The notes beneath the pieces were generated by a model that had not been told where the DNA came from, searched no databases, and saw only the letters and a program-made list of their open reading frames with translations. From positions 1 to 64,000 of the forward strand of contig NZ_CALSFU010000014.1 in NCBI RefSeq assembly GCF_943737005.1: DNA of 64,000 bases, in the 5' to 3' direction. This DNA is from Achromobacter sp. Marseille-Q4962. GTDB lineage: Bacteria > Pseudomonadota > Gammaproteobacteria > Burkholderiales > Burkholderiaceae_B. Made by a program: the position numbers and the translations under genes. This document shows positions 18,340 through 30,262 of this stretch, piece by piece. Every line of letters begins with the position of its first letter. Position 1 is the stretch's first letter.

Positions 18340-18873
18340 ATGTCACGTATCGCTAAATATCCGGTCGAACTGCCCAAGGGTGTCGAAGCCAGCATCCAGC
18401 AGGATCAGATCACCGTCAAGGGCCCGCTGGGCACCCTGACCCAAGCCCTGACCGGCGACGTCTCGATCGCGCTGGACAACGGCAAGCTGACGTTTGCCGC
18501 CGCCAACGAATCGCGCCACGCCAACGCCATGTCGGGTACCGTGCGCGCGCTGGTGGCCAACATGGTCACCGGCGTGAGCAAGGGCTTCGAGCGCAAGCTG
18601 ACCCTGGTCGGCGTGGGTTACCGCGCCTCGGTCCAAGGCGATGCCGTTAAGCTGCAGCTCGGTTTCTCGCACGACGTCGTGCACAAGTTGCCGGCCGGCA
18701 TCAAGGCCGAATGCCCCACCCAGACGGAAATCGTCATCAAGGGCTTCAACAAGCAAGTCGTCGGTCAGGTGGCCGCTGAAATCCGTGCGTACCGCGAACC
18801 CGAACCCTACAAGGGCAAGGGCGTGCGCTACGCGGACGAACGCGTCGTCATCAAAGAAACCAAGAAGAAATAA
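18340..18873 (+). CDS. rplF: 50S ribosomal protein L6
   Basis: The 177-residue protein contains the repeated L6 fold with [33 protein letters not shown] and the C-terminal signature [23 protein letters not shown]6 lies near the sarcin-ricin loop. AAGGAG precedes the ATG. Confidence 0.98.
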   Translation: MSRIAKYPVELPKGVEASIQQDQITVKGPLGTLTQALTGDVSIALDNGKLTFAAANESRHANAMSGTVRALVANMVTGVSKGFERKLTLVGVGYRASVQGDAVKLQLGFSHDVVHKLPAGIKAECPTQTEIVIKGFNKQVVGQVAAEIRAYREPEPYKGKGVRYADERVVIKETKKK

Positions 18874-18894
18874 CGGCGCACGCAAGGACGAATC

Positions 18895-19260
18895 ATGGAC
18901 AAAAAAGTTTCCCGTTTGCGTCGTGCGGTTCCGACCCGCCGGAAGATCAGCGAGCTGCGCGTTCATCGCCTCTCGATTTTCCGCTCGAACCAGCACATCT
19001 ACGCCAACATCATTTCGCCGGAAGGCGATCGCGTTCTGGTCAGCGCCTCCACGGTGGAAGCCGAGGTGCGCGCCCAGCTGGCCGGCCAGTCCGGCCAGGG
19101 CGGCAACAAGGCCGCCGCGACGCTGGTGGGCAAGCGCGTTGCCGAGAAGGCCAAGGCCGCCGGCATCGAACTGGTTGCCTTCGATCGCTCGGGCTTTCGT
19201 TACCATGGCCGCGTGAAGGCGCTGGCCGATGCCGCGCGTGAAGCCGGCCTGAAGTTCTAA
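18895..19260 (+). CDS. rplR: 50S ribosomal protein L18
   Basis: The 121-residue protein has [29 protein letters not shown] and the end [26 protein letters not shown] typical of L18, which binds 5S rRNA together with L5. It is placed normally between rplF and rpsE. Confidence 0.97.
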   Translation: MDKKVSRLRRAVPTRRKISELRVHRLSIFRSNQHIYANIISPEGDRVLVSASTVEAEVRAQLAGQSGQGGNKAAATLVGKRVAEKAKAAGIELVAFDRSGFRYHGRVKALADAAREAGLKF

Positions 19261-19275
19261 GCGAGGATCTGTCAA

Positions 19276-19797
19276 ATGGCTAAAGTACAAGGCAAGAACG
19301 CCGCGGAAAAAGAGAATGATGACGGCCTGCGCGAGAAGATGATCGCGGTCAACCGCGTCAGCAAGGTCGTGAAGGGTGGTCGCACCATGAGCTTCGCCGC
19401 GCTGACCGTGGTCGGCGACGGCGACGGCCGCATCGGCATGGGCAAGGGCAAGGCGCGCGAAGTGCCGGTCTCGGTCCAGAAGGCGATGGAACAGGCCCGC
19501 CGCGGCATGTTCAAGGTTGCGCTCAAGAACGGCACGCTGCACCACACGGTGGTGGGCAAGCACGGCGCCTCCACGGTGCTGATCTCGCCGGCCGCTGAAG
19601 GTACCGGCGTGATCGCCGGCGGCCCGATGCGCGCCATTTTCGAAGTGATGGGTGTGCGCAACGTGGTGGCCAAGAGCCTCGGCTCGAGCAACCCGTACAA
19701 CATGGTTCGCGCCACGTTGAACGGCCTGCGCGCCTCCCTGACCCCGGCGGAAGTTGCTGCCAAGCGCGGCAAGACCGTCGAAGAAATCCTGGGGTAA
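19276..19797 (+). CDS. rpsE: 30S ribosomal protein S5
   Basis: The 173-residue protein has the S5 signature [40 protein letters not shown] and [29 protein letters not shown]5 takes part in decoding accuracy and mRNA unwinding. The rpmD gene follows 3 bases after its stop. Confidence 0.98.
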   Translation: MAKVQGKNAAEKENDDGLREKMIAVNRVSKVVKGGRTMSFAALTVVGDGDGRIGMGKGKAREVPVSVQKAMEQARRGMFKVALKNGTLHHTVVGKHGASTVLISPAAEGTGVIAGGPMRAIFEVMGVRNVVAKSLGSSNPYNMVRATLNGLRASLTPAEVAAKRGKTVEEILG

Positions 19798-19800
19798 ATC

Positions 19801-19986
19801 ATGGCTCAGAAGCAGATCAAAGTGACCCTCGTGCGCTCCGTGATCGGTACCAAGCAATCGCACCGCGCCACTGTGCGCGGCCTGGGCTTGGGCCGTGTGA
19901 ACAGCAGCCGCGTGCTGGTCGATACGCCCGAGGTGCGTGGGATGATCCGTAAGGTGGATTATCTCGTTTCCGTCTCGGAAGCCTAA
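19801..19986 (+). CDS. rpmD: 50S ribosomal protein L30
   Basis: The 61-residue protein contains [32 protein letters not shown] and [14 protein letters not shown], diagnostic of L30, a small protein on the solvent side of the 50S subunit. It lies in its usual place between rpsE and rplO. Confidence 0.96.
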   Translation: MAQKQIKVTLVRSVIGTKQSHRATVRGLGLGRVNSSRVLVDTPEVRGMIRKVDYLVSVSEA

Positions 19987-19995
19987 GGAATCACC

Positions 19996-20436
19996 ATGTC
20001 GGATATGCAACTCAATACGCTGAAGCCCGCCGAGGGCAGCAAGCACGCCAAGCGCCGCGTCGGCCGTGGCATCGGTTCGGGTCTGGGCAAGACCGCGGGC
20101 CGTGGCCACAAGGGCCAGAAGTCGCGTTCGGGCGGTTTCCATAAGGTTGGCTTCGAAGGCGGCCAGATGCCGCTGCAGCGTCGCCTGCCCAAGCGCGGCT
20201 TCACGCCGCTGGGCCAGCACCTGTACGCCGAAGTCCGTCTGTCGGACCTGCAAGCCGTGCCCGTCGACGAAATCGACGTGCAAGTGCTCAAGGCCGCTGG
20301 CGTGATTGGCCAGGCGGTTCGCTACGCCAAGGTCATCAAGTCGGGTGAACTCTCGCGCAAAGTGGTGCTGAAGGGCATCACGGCGACGGCCGGCGCGCGC
20401 GCCGCCATCGAAGCCGCGGGCGGCTCGCTCGCTTGA
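19996..20436 (+). CDS. rplO: 50S ribosomal protein L15
   Basis: The 146-residue protein has the Gly/Arg/Lys-rich L15 N-terminal region ([36 protein letters not shown]) and [18 protein letters not shown]15 is a late assembly protein reaching into 23S rRNA. It is followed by secY after 14 bases. Confidence 0.97.
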   Translation: MSDMQLNTLKPAEGSKHAKRRVGRGIGSGLGKTAGRGHKGQKSRSGGFHKVGFEGGQMPLQRRLPKRGFTPLGQHLYAEVRLSDLQAVPVDEIDVQVLKAAGVIGQAVRYAKVIKSGELSRKVVLKGITATAGARAAIEAAGGSLA

Positions 20437-20450
20437 TCACGAGGTGACGA

Positions 20451-21776
20451 GTGGCTAACGCACAGGCATTGGGCAAATCCGGGGCACGGTACGGCGATCT
20501 GAAGCGCCGCCTCGTGTTCCTGGTGCTCGCCCTGGTGGTTTACCGTTTGGGTACTCATATTCCCGTACCGGGTATCAACCCAGATGCGCTGGCGGACCTG
20601 TTCCGCCAGAACCAGGGCGGAATCCTCGGCCTGTTCAACATGTTCTCGGGCGGGGCGCTCTCGCGCTTCTCGATCTTTGCCCTGGGGATCATGCCGTACA
20701 TTTCGGCATCCATCATCATGCAGCTGATGTCGGTGGTGGTGCCTTCGCTGGAATCGCTCAAGAAAGAGGGCGAGGCCGGCCGGCGCAAGATTACCCAATA
20801 CACCCGCTACGGCACCGTGGTGCTGGCGCTGGTGCAGGCCGTGGGCATTTCGGTTGCGCTTGAGTCCCAGCAGGGACTGGTGATCGATCCGGGCATGCTG
20901 TTCCGCTTCACGACCGTCGTGACCCTGGTCACCGGCACCATGTTCGTCATGTGGCTGGGCGAGCAGATCACGGAGCGCGGTCTGGGCAACGGGATCTCCA
21001 TCCTGATCTTCGCGGGTATCGTCGCGGGCCTGCCCGCGGCGCTGGCTGCGCTGCTGGATCTGGTGCGCACCAACGCGATGTCCGTGCTGTCGGCACTGTT
21101 CATCGTGGCTCTGGTGGTGCTGGTTACCGCTTTTGTGGTGTTCGTGGAACGCGGACAGCGCAAGATCACGGTGAACTACGCCAAGCGCCAGGTCGGCAAC
21201 AAGATCTACGGTGGCCAGAGCTCGCACCTGCCGCTGAAGCTGAACATGGCCGGGGTGATTCCGCCGATCTTCGCGTCGTCGATCATCCTGTTCCCGGCCA
21301 CGGTCACGAGCTGGTTCTCCAGCGGCGAGAGCATGCGCTGGCTGAGCGACCTGGCCGCGGCCCTGTCGCCTCGTCAACCGCTCTACATCACGCTGTATTC
21401 GGTCGCGATCATCTTCTTCTGCTTTTTCTACACGGCTCTGGTGTTCAACAGCCGCGAAACCGCAGACAACCTGAAGAAGAGCGGGGCGTTCGTTCCGGGC
21501 ATCCGCCCGGGCGAGCAGACCGCGCGCTACATCGACAAGATCCTGATGCGTTTGACGCTCGCGGGCGCCATCTACATCACGCTGGTGTGCCTGCTGCCGG
21601 AATTCTTGGTGATGCGCTGGAACGTTCCGTTCTACTTCGGTGGCACGTCTCTGTTGATTATTGTGGTGGTGACGATGGATTTCATGGCGCAGGTCCAGGC
21701 CTACATGATGTCTCACCAGTATGACTCGCTGCTCAAGAAGGCGAACTTCAAGGGCGCGGGTTTGCCGATGCGGTAA
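20451..21776 (+). CDS. secY: Preprotein translocase subunit SecY
   Basis: The 441-residue membrane protein has about ten transmembrane segments. It carries the SecY markers [13 protein letters not shown], the plug-region [22 protein letters not shown] and the cytoplasmic loop [17 protein letters not shown]. SecY forms the protein-conducting channel with SecE and SecG. Translation starts at a GTG 3 bases after the GAGGTGA SD. It ends the spc-type ribosomal block, as in other bacteria. Confidence 0.98.
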   Translation: MANAQALGKSGARYGDLKRRLVFLVLALVVYRLGTHIPVPGINPDALADLFRQNQGGILGLFNMFSGGALSRFSIFALGIMPYISASIIMQLMSVVVPSLESLKKEGEAGRRKITQYTRYGTVVLALVQAVGISVALESQQGLVIDPGMLFRFTTVVTLVTGTMFVMWLGEQITERGLGNGISILIFAGIVAGLPAALAALLDLVRTNAMSVLSALFIVALVVLVTAFVVFVERGQRKITVNYAKRQVGNKIYGGQSSHLPLKLNMAGVIPPIFASSIILFPATVTSWFSSGESMRWLSDLAAALSPRQPLYITLYSVAIIFFCFFYTALVFNSRETADNLKKSGAFVPGIRPGEQTARYIDKILMRLTLAGAIYITLVCLLPEFLVMRWNVPFYFGGTSLLIIVVVTMDFMAQVQAYMMSHQYDSLLKKANFKGAGLPMR

Positions 21777-21784
21777 GCAAAAGA

Positions 21785-22003
21785 ATGTCCAAGGACGACG
21801 TCATTCAGATGCAAGGCGAGGTTCTGGAGAACCTCCCCAACGCGACATTTCGCGTCAAGCTCGAAAACGGCCACGTGGTGTTGGGCCATATTTCCGGCAA
21901 GATGCGTATGCATTACATCCGGATCCTGCCGGGTGACAAGGTCACAGTGGAGCTCACGCCCTATGACCTGACGCGAGCGAGGATTGTGTTCCGCTCCAAG
22001 TGA
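21785..22003 (+). CDS. infA: Translation initiation factor IF-1
   Basis: The 72-residue S1-domain protein has [51 protein letters not shown], the standard IF-1 sequence. IF-1 occupies the A site during initiation. It lies between secY and rpmJ, the usual betaproteobacterial position. Its SD is weak (AAGCAAAAG). Confidence 0.97.
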   Translation: MSKDDVIQMQGEVLENLPNATFRVKLENGHVVLGHISGKMRMHYIRILPGDKVTVELTPYDLTRARIVFRSK

Positions 22004-22038
22004 GTGGAAACCGGATTACGGAAAATTAGGAGTCAACC

Positions 22039-22152
22039 ATGAAAGTAATGGCATCGGTTAAGCGGATCTGCCGCAACTGCAAAGTTATCAAACGTCACGG
22101 CGTGGTGCGCGTCATCTGCACCGACCCGCGTCACAAGCAGCGTCAAGGCTAA
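22039..22152 (+). CDS. rpmJ: 50S ribosomal protein L36
   Basis: This 37-residue gene is too short for most ORF cut-offs. It encodes [20 protein letters not shown] and ends [10 protein letters not shown]. Cys11, Cys14 and Cys27 together with His33 form the zinc-ribbon of the C-plus (zinc) type of L36. TTAGGAG lies 6 bases upstream of the ATG. It sits between infA and rpsM as expected. Confidence 0.96.
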
Positions 22153-22195
22153 CCCGGGTTAGCGACTACGCAACGGATTTATTCAAGGAACAGTC

Positions 22196-22561
22196 ATGGC
22201 CCGTATTGCTGGCATTAACATTCCGCCGCATCAGCACGCCGAGATCGGCCTGACCGCCATTTTTGGCATCGGTCGTACGCGCGCTCGCAAGATCTGCGAA
22301 GCGGCAAACGTACCCTTTGACAAGAAGGTCAAGGATCTGAGCGACGCTGAACTGGAACGCGTCCGCGAACATGTCGGTGTGTTCACGGTCGAAGGCGATC
22401 TTCGTCGTGAAGTGCAGCTCTCGATCAAGCGTTTGATCGACCTGGGAACCTACCGCGGCATGCGTCACAAGCGCGGTCTGCCCGTGCGCGGCCAGCGTAC
22501 CCGCACCAACGCCCGCACCCGCAAGGGCCCGCGTCGTGCTGCTGCGTCCCTGAAGAAATAA
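22196..22561 (+). CDS. rpsM: 30S ribosomal protein S13
   Basis: The 121-residue protein starts [30 protein letters not shown] and ends with the basic tail [21 protein letters not shown], which contacts the P-site tRNA. It opens the alpha operon. TTCAAGGAAC lies upstream as SD. Confidence 0.98.
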   Translation: MARIAGINIPPHQHAEIGLTAIFGIGRTRARKICEAANVPFDKKVKDLSDAELERVREHVGVFTVEGDLRREVQLSIKRLIDLGTYRGMRHKRGLPVRGQRTRTNARTRKGPRRAAASLKK

Positions 22562-22576
22562 TCGAGGAACTGGATT

Positions 22577-22978
22577 ATGGCGAAAGCTTCCACCAGCGGC
22601 GCTTCGCGCGTGCGCAAAAAGGTCAAGAAGAACGTCTCGGACGGCATCGCGCACGTTCACGCTTCGTTCAACAACACCATCATCACCATCACCGACCGTC
22701 AAGGCAACGCCCTGTCGTGGGCCACGTCGGGCGGTGCTGGCTTCAAGGGTTCGCGCAAGTCGACCCCGTTCGCCGCGCAGGTCGCCGCTGAAACGGCCGG
22801 CCGCGTTGCGCTCGAGTACGGCATCAAGACGCTGGAAGTGCGCATCAAGGGCCCCGGCCCCGGCCGCGAATCGTCGGTGCGCGCCCTGAATGCCCTCGGC
22901 ATCAAGATCTCGAGCATTGCCGACATCACGCCGGTGCCGCACAACGGCTGCCGTCCGCCGAAGCGTCGTCGTATCTAA
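22577..22978 (+). CDS. rpsK: 30S ribosomal protein S11
   Basis: The 133-residue protein contains [46 protein letters not shown] and ends with [15 protein letters not shown], as in S11 of the 30S platform. The conserved NG that forms isoaspartate in E. coli S11 is present in the terminal region. Confidence 0.98.
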   Translation: MAKASTSGASRVRKKVKKNVSDGIAHVHASFNNTIITITDRQGNALSWATSGGAGFKGSRKSTPFAAQVAAETAGRVALEYGIKTLEVRIKGPGPGRESSVRALNALGIKISSIADITPVPHNGCRPPKRRRI

Positions 22979-22989
22979 AGGGAATCCAC

Positions 22990-23613
22990 ATGGCACGTTA
23001 TATTGGACCCAAATGCAAGCTCTCGCGCCGCGAGGGCACCGACCTGTTCCTGAAGAGCGCCCGCCGTTCGCTGGACTCCAAGTGCAAGCTGGATTCCAAG
23101 CCCGGCCAGCACGGCCGCACTTCGGGCGCCCGCACCTCCGACTACGGCCTGCAGCTGCGTGAAAAGCAGAAGCTCAAGCGTATGTACGGCGTGCTGGAAA
23201 AGCAGTTCCGCAAGTACTTCGCCGAAGCCGAGCGCCGTCGCGGCAACACCGGCGAGACCCTGATCCAGCTGCTGGAATCGCGCCTGGACAACGTCGTCTA
23301 CCGCATGGGCTTCGGCTCCACGCGCGCCGAAGCCCGCCAGCTTGTGAGCCACCGCGCCATCGAGCTGAATGGCCACACCGCCGACATCGCCTCGATCCTG
23401 GTCAAGGCCGGCGACGTGATCTCGGTCCGCGAAAAGGCCAAGAAGCAGGCCCGCATCAAGGAATCGCTCGACCTGGCCGCCAGCATCGGCATCCCCCAAT
23501 GGGTGGAAGTCGACGCGGCCAAGATGACCGGCACCTTCAAGTCGGCTCCCGACCGCGCTGACGTCGCCCGCGACATCAACGAATCGATGGTCGTCGAACT
23601 GTACTCGCGTTGA
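22990..23613 (+). CDS. rpsD: 30S ribosomal protein S4
   Basis: The 207-residue protein has [21 protein letters not shown], a degenerate N-terminal zinc region, and an S4 RNA-binding domain with [32 protein letters not shown] (about residues 95-130). S4 nucleates 30S assembly and in E. coli represses the alpha operon. It is followed by a 238-base gap before rpoA. Confidence 0.98.
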   Translation: MARYIGPKCKLSRREGTDLFLKSARRSLDSKCKLDSKPGQHGRTSGARTSDYGLQLREKQKLKRMYGVLEKQFRKYFAEAERRRGNTGETLIQLLESRLDNVVYRMGFGSTRAEARQLVSHRAIELNGHTADIASILVKAGDVISVREKAKKQARIKESLDLAASIGIPQWVEVDAAKMTGTFKSAPDRADVARDINESMVVELYSR

Positions 23614-23698
23614 TCGACGTGGAGCCGTCCCCGGCGGCGCGCCGCAAGGCGTTTTTCCGGGCGGCGGCTTCCGAGTCCGCATTTGCAAGTCCCGCAGC

Positions 23699-23732
23699 AG
23701 CCCGCTTCCGCGCCAGTACGGCGGAGCGGGCT
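23699..23732 (+). promoter_or_regulatory. Hairpin in the rpsD-rpoA gap
   Basis: AGCCCGCTTCCGC (23699-23711) pairs with GCGGAGCGGGCT (23721-23732) with one bulged base and a 9-base loop, followed by TTT only. It could be a partial terminator or RNA-processing site that lowers rpoA relative to upstream genes. No clear sigma70 promoter was found in the 238-base gap. Confidence 0.45.
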
Positions 23733-23851
23733 TTGCGGTTCGTGGCGGCGGTGTTGCTCTCATGGCGCCGCGCGCCGCGCTTTTCCCGCTTTACCTGTCC
23801 ATCAGCCTTATCGGTGTAACGAGCCGAGGGTATTGAAAAGGAACACAGTAC

Positions 23852-24838
23852 ATGTCCACTCAAGGTTTTCTGAAGCCGCGCTCCATTGAAGTCGAACCGA
23901 TCGGCACGCACCATGCCAAGATCGTGATGGAGCCCTTCGAGCGTGGCTACGGCCATACGTTGGGCAACGCCCTGCGCCGCATCCTGCTGTCTTCGATGAC
24001 CGGCTACGCGCCGACCGAAGTGCAGATGACCGGCGTGGTGCACGAGTATTCGACCATCCCGGGCGTGCGCGAAGATGTCGTGGACATCCTGCTGAACCTG
24101 AAGGGCGTGGTCTTCAAGCTGCACAACCGCGACGAAGTGACCCTGGTCCTGCGCAAGAGCGGCGCCGGCACCGTGCTGGCCAGCGACATCGAGCTGCCGC
24201 ACGACGTCGAGATCATCAACCCCAACCACGCCATCTGCAACCTGACCGACGCCGGCAAGGTGGAAATGCAGATCAAGGTCGAGAAGGGCCGCGGCTACGT
24301 GCCGGGCAACGTGCGCGCGCTGTCGGAAGACCGCACCCACACTATCGGCCGCATCGTGCTGGACGCCTCGTTCAGCCCGGTCCGCCGCGTGAGCTACGCC
24401 GTGGAAAGCGCGCGCGTGGAACAGCGCACCGACCTGGACAAGCTGGTGCTGGACATCGAAACCAACGGCGTGATCTCGCCCGAGGAAGCGGTGCGCCAGT
24501 CGGCCCGCATCCTGATGGACCAGATCTCGGTCTTCGCTGCCCTGGAAGGCGCCGGCGACTCGTACGAAGCCCCGGTGCGCGGCACGCCGCAGATCGATCC
24601 GGTGCTGCTGCGCCCGGTCGACGACCTGGAGCTGACGGTGCGTTCGGCCAACTGCCTGAAGGCCGAGAACATCTACTACATCGGCGACCTGATCCAGCGT
24701 ACCGAGAACGAGCTGCTCAAGACTCCGAACCTGGGCCGCAAGTCGCTCAACGAAATCAAGGAAGTGCTGGCCGCGCGCGGCCTGACCCTGGGCATGAAGC
24801 TGGAAAACTGGCCGCCCCTGGGCCTGGAGCGTCCGTAA
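23852..24838 (+). CDS. rpoA: DNA-directed RNA polymerase subunit alpha
   Basis: The 328-residue protein has the alpha N-terminal assembly domain ([38 protein letters not shown]) and the C-terminal UP-element/activator domain from about residue 245, including [22 protein letters not shown] and [23 protein letters not shown] lies upstream of the ATG. Confidence 0.98.
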   Translation: MSTQGFLKPRSIEVEPIGTHHAKIVMEPFERGYGHTLGNALRRILLSSMTGYAPTEVQMTGVVHEYSTIPGVREDVVDILLNLKGVVFKLHNRDEVTLVLRKSGAGTVLASDIELPHDVEIINPNHAICNLTDAGKVEMQIKVEKGRGYVPGNVRALSEDRTHTIGRIVLDASFSPVRRVSYAVESARVEQRTDLDKLVLDIETNGVISPEEAVRQSARILMDQISVFAALEGAGDSYEAPVRGTPQIDPVLLRPVDDLELTVRSANCLKAENIYYIGDLIQRTENELLKTPNLGRKSLNEIKEVLAARGLTLGMKLENWPPLGLERP

Positions 24839-24868
24839 GGCATGCGGGGGGCGCGTTCGCGCGCTTCC

Positions 24869-24901
24869 CGCCTTGCCGGGCGCGTGCCGCCCGGCAAGGC
24901 G
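24869..24901 (+). promoter_or_regulatory. Perfect 14-bp hairpin between rpoA and rplQ
   Basis: CGCCTTGCCGGGCG (24869-24882) and CGCCCGGCAAGGCG (24888-24901) form a perfect stem with the loop CGTGC. No T-run follows directly; CGTTTTTTC comes about 20 bases later. It is too stable to be chance and probably acts as mRNA stabiliser, processing site or weak terminator within the alpha operon. Confidence 0.6.
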
Positions 24902-25015
24902 AAACCGTCGTAAAATGCACCGTTTTTTCACCGGACCGCGGCCTTTTCCAGGCCGATAGAAGAGCCGGCAACCCGATGGCGGAAACGCCGTCCTTAGATT
25001 CAAAGGAAACTTATC

Positions 25016-25411
25016 ATGCGTCACCGTAATGGCTTGCGCAAGCTCAACCGCACCAGCAGCCACCGTCTCGCCATGTTCCGCAACATGGCCGTTTCGCTGA
25101 TTACCCACGAAGCGATAAAGACCACGCTGCCGAAGGCGAAGGAACTGCGCCGCGTCATCGAACCCCTGATCACGCTGGGCAAGGAGCCCACCGTTGCGAA
25201 CAAGCGCCTGGCGTTTGCCCGCCTGCGCGACCGCGACGCCGTGGTGAAGCTGTTTGCCGAAATCGGTCCGCGCTATGCGAACCGCAACGGCGGCTACACC
25301 CGCGTGCTGAAGATGGGCTTCCGCCAGGGCGACAACGCTCCCATGGCTTTCATGGAGCTGGTCGACCGCCCGGAAGTCGATGAAGCCGCTGAGGACAGCG
25401 CCGCCGAGTAA
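25016..25411 (+). CDS. rplQ: 50S ribosomal protein L17
   Basis: The 131-residue protein begins [29 protein letters not shown] and contains [21 protein letters not shown], as in L17. It ends the alpha operon, 177 bases after rpoA, with AAGGAAAC as SD. Confidence 0.98.
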   Translation: MRHRNGLRKLNRTSSHRLAMFRNMAVSLITHEAIKTTLPKAKELRRVIEPLITLGKEPTVANKRLAFARLRDRDAVVKLFAEIGPRYANRNGGYTRVLKMGFRQGDNAPMAFMELVDRPEVDEAAEDSAAE

Positions 25412-25431
25412 GACTCGCAGCGAGATAAGCA

Positions 25432-25462
25432 AAAGGGCGGGCCTTCGGGCCCGCCTTTTTTT
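25432..25462 (+). terminator. Intrinsic terminator ending the ribosomal cluster
   Basis: GGCGGGCC (25436-25443) pairs with GGCCCGCC (25448-25455) around a TTCG tetraloop, followed by seven T. It closes the alpha operon 20 bases after the rplQ stop. Confidence 0.92.
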
Positions 25463-25523
25463 CGCCAGGCGGGCCGGGCGCTGCGCCGGACGGCGGCCGC
25501 CGCCATGGCCCGGGCGCGCGGGT

Positions 25524-25961
25524 TCAGGACGCGTGCAGTTCCTCGCGCAGCGCCTGGGCGGTGCGCGCAAGCGTCTCGGCGTCGGGCTGGGGCGGCATGG
25601 TGAACGTGAGGTCCTTCTGCACGATGTACTGGGTCGAGGTGACGTCCTGCGGATGGTGCATGGGGATCACGTGGGCGTGAGCATGGGCCACGTGGATGCC
25701 CGTGAAGGCAAAGCCCACGCGCTCGACCTGGTAGAGACGCTTCATGTGGCGCGCCAGCCGCTGTCCGAGATTGACGATGCGGCCCGCGAGGTCGGCGGGC
25801 ATGTCCTCGAAATAGGGATAGTGCTGCTTGGGAATGATGAGCGCGTGGCCCGGGCGCACCGGGTGGATGTCGAGAAACGCCATGAGCCGGTCGTCTTCGT
25901 GGATCATGTGGACGTCCAGCTCGTGGCGTGCCATGCGGCAGAACAGACAGGTATCGGACAT
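25524..25961 (-). CDS. HIT family hydrolase
   Basis: The 145-residue protein has the histidine-triad motif HVAHAHAHVIPMH (about residues 92-104) and IIPKQHYPYFEDMP. A CxxC pair (CLFC) at the N-terminus is typical of the HINT/FHIT-like bacterial branch. Such enzymes hydrolyse nucleoside phosphoramidates or dinucleotides; the physiological substrate is not evident. GAGG lies before the ATG at 25961. It is transcribed towards the end of rplQ and divergently from cutA. Confidence 0.88.
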   Translation of the reverse strand: MSDTCLFCRMARHELDVHMIHEDDRLMAFLDIHPVRPGHALIIPKQHYPYFEDMPADLAGRIVNLGQRLARHMKRLYQVERVGFAFTGIHVAHAHAHVIPMHHPQDVTSTQYIVQKDLTFTMPPQPDAETLARTAQALREELHAS

Positions 25962-26073
25962 GCGGGCCTCGGCATGATGAAAGAAACGGCCTCGCCCGGC
26001 GGCGCAAGGCAGGGCGGCAATACCGATAAAATACTCCCAGTTACATCCTGCGCGGCCATATCCGGGAGGCGAC

Positions 26074-26421
26074 ATGTTGCGAGATGACGACGTTGTGCTG
26101 ATGGTCAGCAATGCGCCCGACCTGCTTCTCGCCAAGCGCATCGCGCATGTGCTGGTCGAGGAAGGCCTGGCGGCGTGCGTGAACCTCGGCGCGCCCTGCC
26201 TGTCCATCTACGAGTGGAAGGGCACGGTGGAAGGGGCGGAGGAAATCCCCATGCACATCAAGACCACGCACGGACGCCATGCGGCGGCCGTGGCGCGGCT
26301 GGCGCAGATGCACCCTTACGAAGTGCCCGAGATCATCGTGCTGCCTGTCATCGGCGGCGCCGCGCCTTACCTGGATTGGGTGCGTGAACAAACGGCCGAC
26401 AGGCCGCAACAGAGAGACTGA
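26074..26421 (+). CDS. cutA: Divalent-cation tolerance protein CutA
   Basis: The 115-residue protein has the CutA core: ACVNLGAPCLSIYEWKGTVEGAEEIPMHIKTT and HPYEVPEIIVLPV. CutA forms stable trimers and has been linked to copper tolerance, though its biochemical role is unclear. GGGAGG precedes the ATG. Its stop overlaps the dsbD start (TGATG), so the two are translationally coupled. Confidence 0.93.
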   Translation: MLRDDDVVLMVSNAPDLLLAKRIAHVLVEEGLAACVNLGAPCLSIYEWKGTVEGAEEIPMHIKTTHGRHAAAVARLAQMHPYEVPEIIVLPVIGGAAPYLDWVREQTADRPQQRD

Positions 26422-28298
26422 TGCCGCAACCCGTTGGTATGCCCGGCGTTTCTGCCGGGATCGTCGCGATGGCCGCTCGCATCCGTTCCGGATTGCCCGC
26501 CGCGCTGGCGCTGTTGATGCTGCTGCTGGCCTGCGCCGCGCCGGTCCGCGCCGAGCAGGAGTTCCTGGAGCCCGACAAGGCCTTTGCGTTCAGCGCCTCG
26601 ATGGCCGCCCCGGACGCGCTGGAGCTGCATTACCGCGTCGCGCCGGGGTATTACCTGTACCGCGAACGTTTCGGCATCACCATCAGCCCGGCGGGCGCGG
26701 CGCGGCTGGGAGAGCCGGCATATCCCCAGGGCGAGGTGAAATACGATCCCACGTTCGAGAAGGACATGGAGGTCTACCACCGGGACGTGGCGGTGCGCGT
26801 GCCGCTGATGCCGGGCGGCCAGGCGTTCACGATGACCGTGACGAGCCAGGGCTGCGCCGACGCGGGCCTGTGCTATCCGCCGCAGGACCACAGCGTGCGG
26901 CTGACGCCGGCCGCCGGGGGCTACGCGCTGGCCGATGGCGCCGCGCCGGCCTCGGGCGCCGGGCCCGGGCTGGGCGCGCTGGCGGAGGCGGGCGACACGG
27001 GGCTGGCCGCCGCGCTTGCGGGCATGGGCTGGGCCAAGACCGCTGGCGTGTTCCTGGTGCTGGGCGTGCTGCTGGCGTTCACGCCCTGCGTGCTGCCCAT
27101 GATTCCCATTCTTTCCACCATCGTCGTGGGCGATGCGGCCGCGCGGCCCTCGCGCTGGCGCGGTTTCGGGCTGGCGGCCGCCTATGTGCTCGGAATGTCG
27201 GTGGTCTATACCGCCCTGGGCGTGGCGGCGGGCCTGAGCGGCGCCGGGCTGGCCGCATGGCTGCAGACGCCCTGGATACTCGGCCTGTTCGCGGCGTTGC
27301 TGGCCATCCTGGCGCTGGCCATGTTCGACGCCTTCACGTTCCAGATGCCGGCCGCGGTGCAGGCCCGGCTTGCGCGGACGTCTTCGCGCATTCCCGGCGG
27401 GCGCCATACCGGCGCGCTGCTCATGGGCGCGCTGTCGGCGCTCATCGTGGGGCCTTGCGTGGCCGCTCCGCTGGCCGGGGCGCTGCTGTATATCTCGCAG
27501 ACCGGCGACGTGGTGCTGGGCGCGGCGGCGCTGTTCGCGCTGGCCTGGGGCATGGGCGTGCCCCTCTTGCTCGTGGGGGCGTCGTCCGGCGCGCTGCTGC
27601 CCAGGGCCGGTCCGTGGATGGAGGGCGTAAAGCGCCTGTTCGGCATGCTGCTGCTGGCGACGGCGTGGTGGATGCTGATTCCGGTGGTGCCCGTGTGGGT
27701 GCAGATGTGCGGCTGGGCGTTCCTGGCCATCGTGGCCGCCGTGATGCTGCGCGCCTTCGATGCGCTGCCGGCGGAAGCCGGCGCGGCCCGCATGTTCGGC
27801 AAGGGCCTGGGCCTGCTGCTGGCGCTGGCGGCGGCCGCCTGGCTGGCGGGCGCCGCCAGCGGCGGGCGCGATGTGCTGCAGCCGCTGGCGCACCTGGCCG
27901 CGCGCGGCGCAGACGCCGCGGCGCCGGGCGCGGCGCAGGCGGTGCGCTTCAAGCGCGTGCGCAACGTGGCAGAGCTCGATGCGGCGCTTGCCGCCAGCGA
28001 CCGTCCGGCGATGCTGGATTTTTATGCGGACTGGTGCGTGTCCTGCCGCGAGATGGAGCGTTTCACGTTCTCGGATCCGGGCGTGGCGCAGCGCATGGCG
28101 GGCCTGCTGCTGCTGCAGGCCGATGTCACGGCCAACAATGCGGAAGACCGCGAATTGCTCAGGCGCTTCCGGCTGTTCGGCCCGCCGGGCATCATGTTTT
28201 TCGAGCCGGGTGGCAAGGAGATCGCTGACGCCCGCGTGATCGGTTTCCAGGACGCACGGCGGTTCGCCGCGACGCTGGATCGCGCGCTGGCGCGGTAG
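26421..28298 (+). CDS. dsbD: Thiol:disulfide interchange protein DsbD
   Basis: The 625-residue protein has a signal sequence, an N-terminal periplasmic domain with the redox pair in QGCADAGLCYPPQ, a membrane domain with conserved Cys in FTPCVLPMIPIL and GPCVAAPL, and a C-terminal thioredoxin-like domain with DWCVSCREME. It moves electrons from cytoplasmic thioredoxin to periplasmic substrates such as DsbC and cytochrome c apoprotein reductants. The start at 26421 gives an extended N-terminus; ATG 26469 is an alternative nearer the signal peptide. Confidence 0.95.
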   Translation: MPQPVGMPGVSAGIVAMAARIRSGLPAALALLMLLLACAAPVRAEQEFLEPDKAFAFSASMAAPDALELHYRVAPGYYLYRERFGITISPAGAARLGEPAYPQGEVKYDPTFEKDMEVYHRDVAVRVPLMPGGQAFTMTVTSQGCADAGLCYPPQDHSVRLTPAAGGYALADGAAPASGAGPGLGALAEAGDTGLAAALAGMGWAKTAGVFLVLGVLLAFTPCVLPMIPILSTIVVGDAAARPSRWRGFGLAAAYVLGMSVVYTALGVAAGLSGAGLAAWLQTPWILGLFAALLAILALAMFDAFTFQMPAAVQARLARTSSRIPGGRHTGALLMGALSALIVGPCVAAPLAGALLYISQTGDVVLGAAALFALAWGMGVPLLLVGASSGALLPRAGPWMEGVKRLFGMLLLATAWWMLIPVVPVWVQMCGWAFLAIVAAVMLRAFDALPAEAGAARMFGKGLGLLLALAAAAWLAGAASGGRDVLQPLAHLAARGADAAAPGAAQAVRFKRVRNVAELDAALAASDRPAMLDFYADWCVSCREMERFTFSDPGVAQRMAGLLLLQADVTANNAEDRELLRRFRLFGPPGIMFFEPGGKEIADARVIGFQDARRFAATLDRALAR

Positions 28299-28386
28299 CG
28301 CCGCCCGGGCTGGCGCGGCAAGCGGCGCGCCGGACGCCGGTCAGGCTCGGGTCTGGCGCGCCGCCGCGGCTCGGCGCCTCAGTATC

Positions 28387-30066
<1,680 letters not shown>

Positions 30067-30262
30067 CCGGCGTTTGCAACAGTGGTCCCCGTGCGCGGAG
30101 CCGTCTGTTTTGTCGCGTGGCAAGCGCCTGGATTGCGGGAGGGCTCCCGCCGACGGCCTTGCGGGCAAGGCAGCTGCAGCAGGTTCGTTACGGCTTTCCA
30201 GGGTGTGCGGGCAGGCATGGGCGCCTTTTTGCGCCTTGATCGATGCGTTCGTCGAGGTATAC

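Noticed and set aside
18343-20283. 646-residue open frame on the minus strand
   Set aside because: Shadow of rplF to rplO; those ribosomal proteins match their families across the full length.
26021-26036. TAAAAT box upstream of cutA as promoter
   Set aside because: The -10 match is good but no -35 hexamer lies at a suitable distance.
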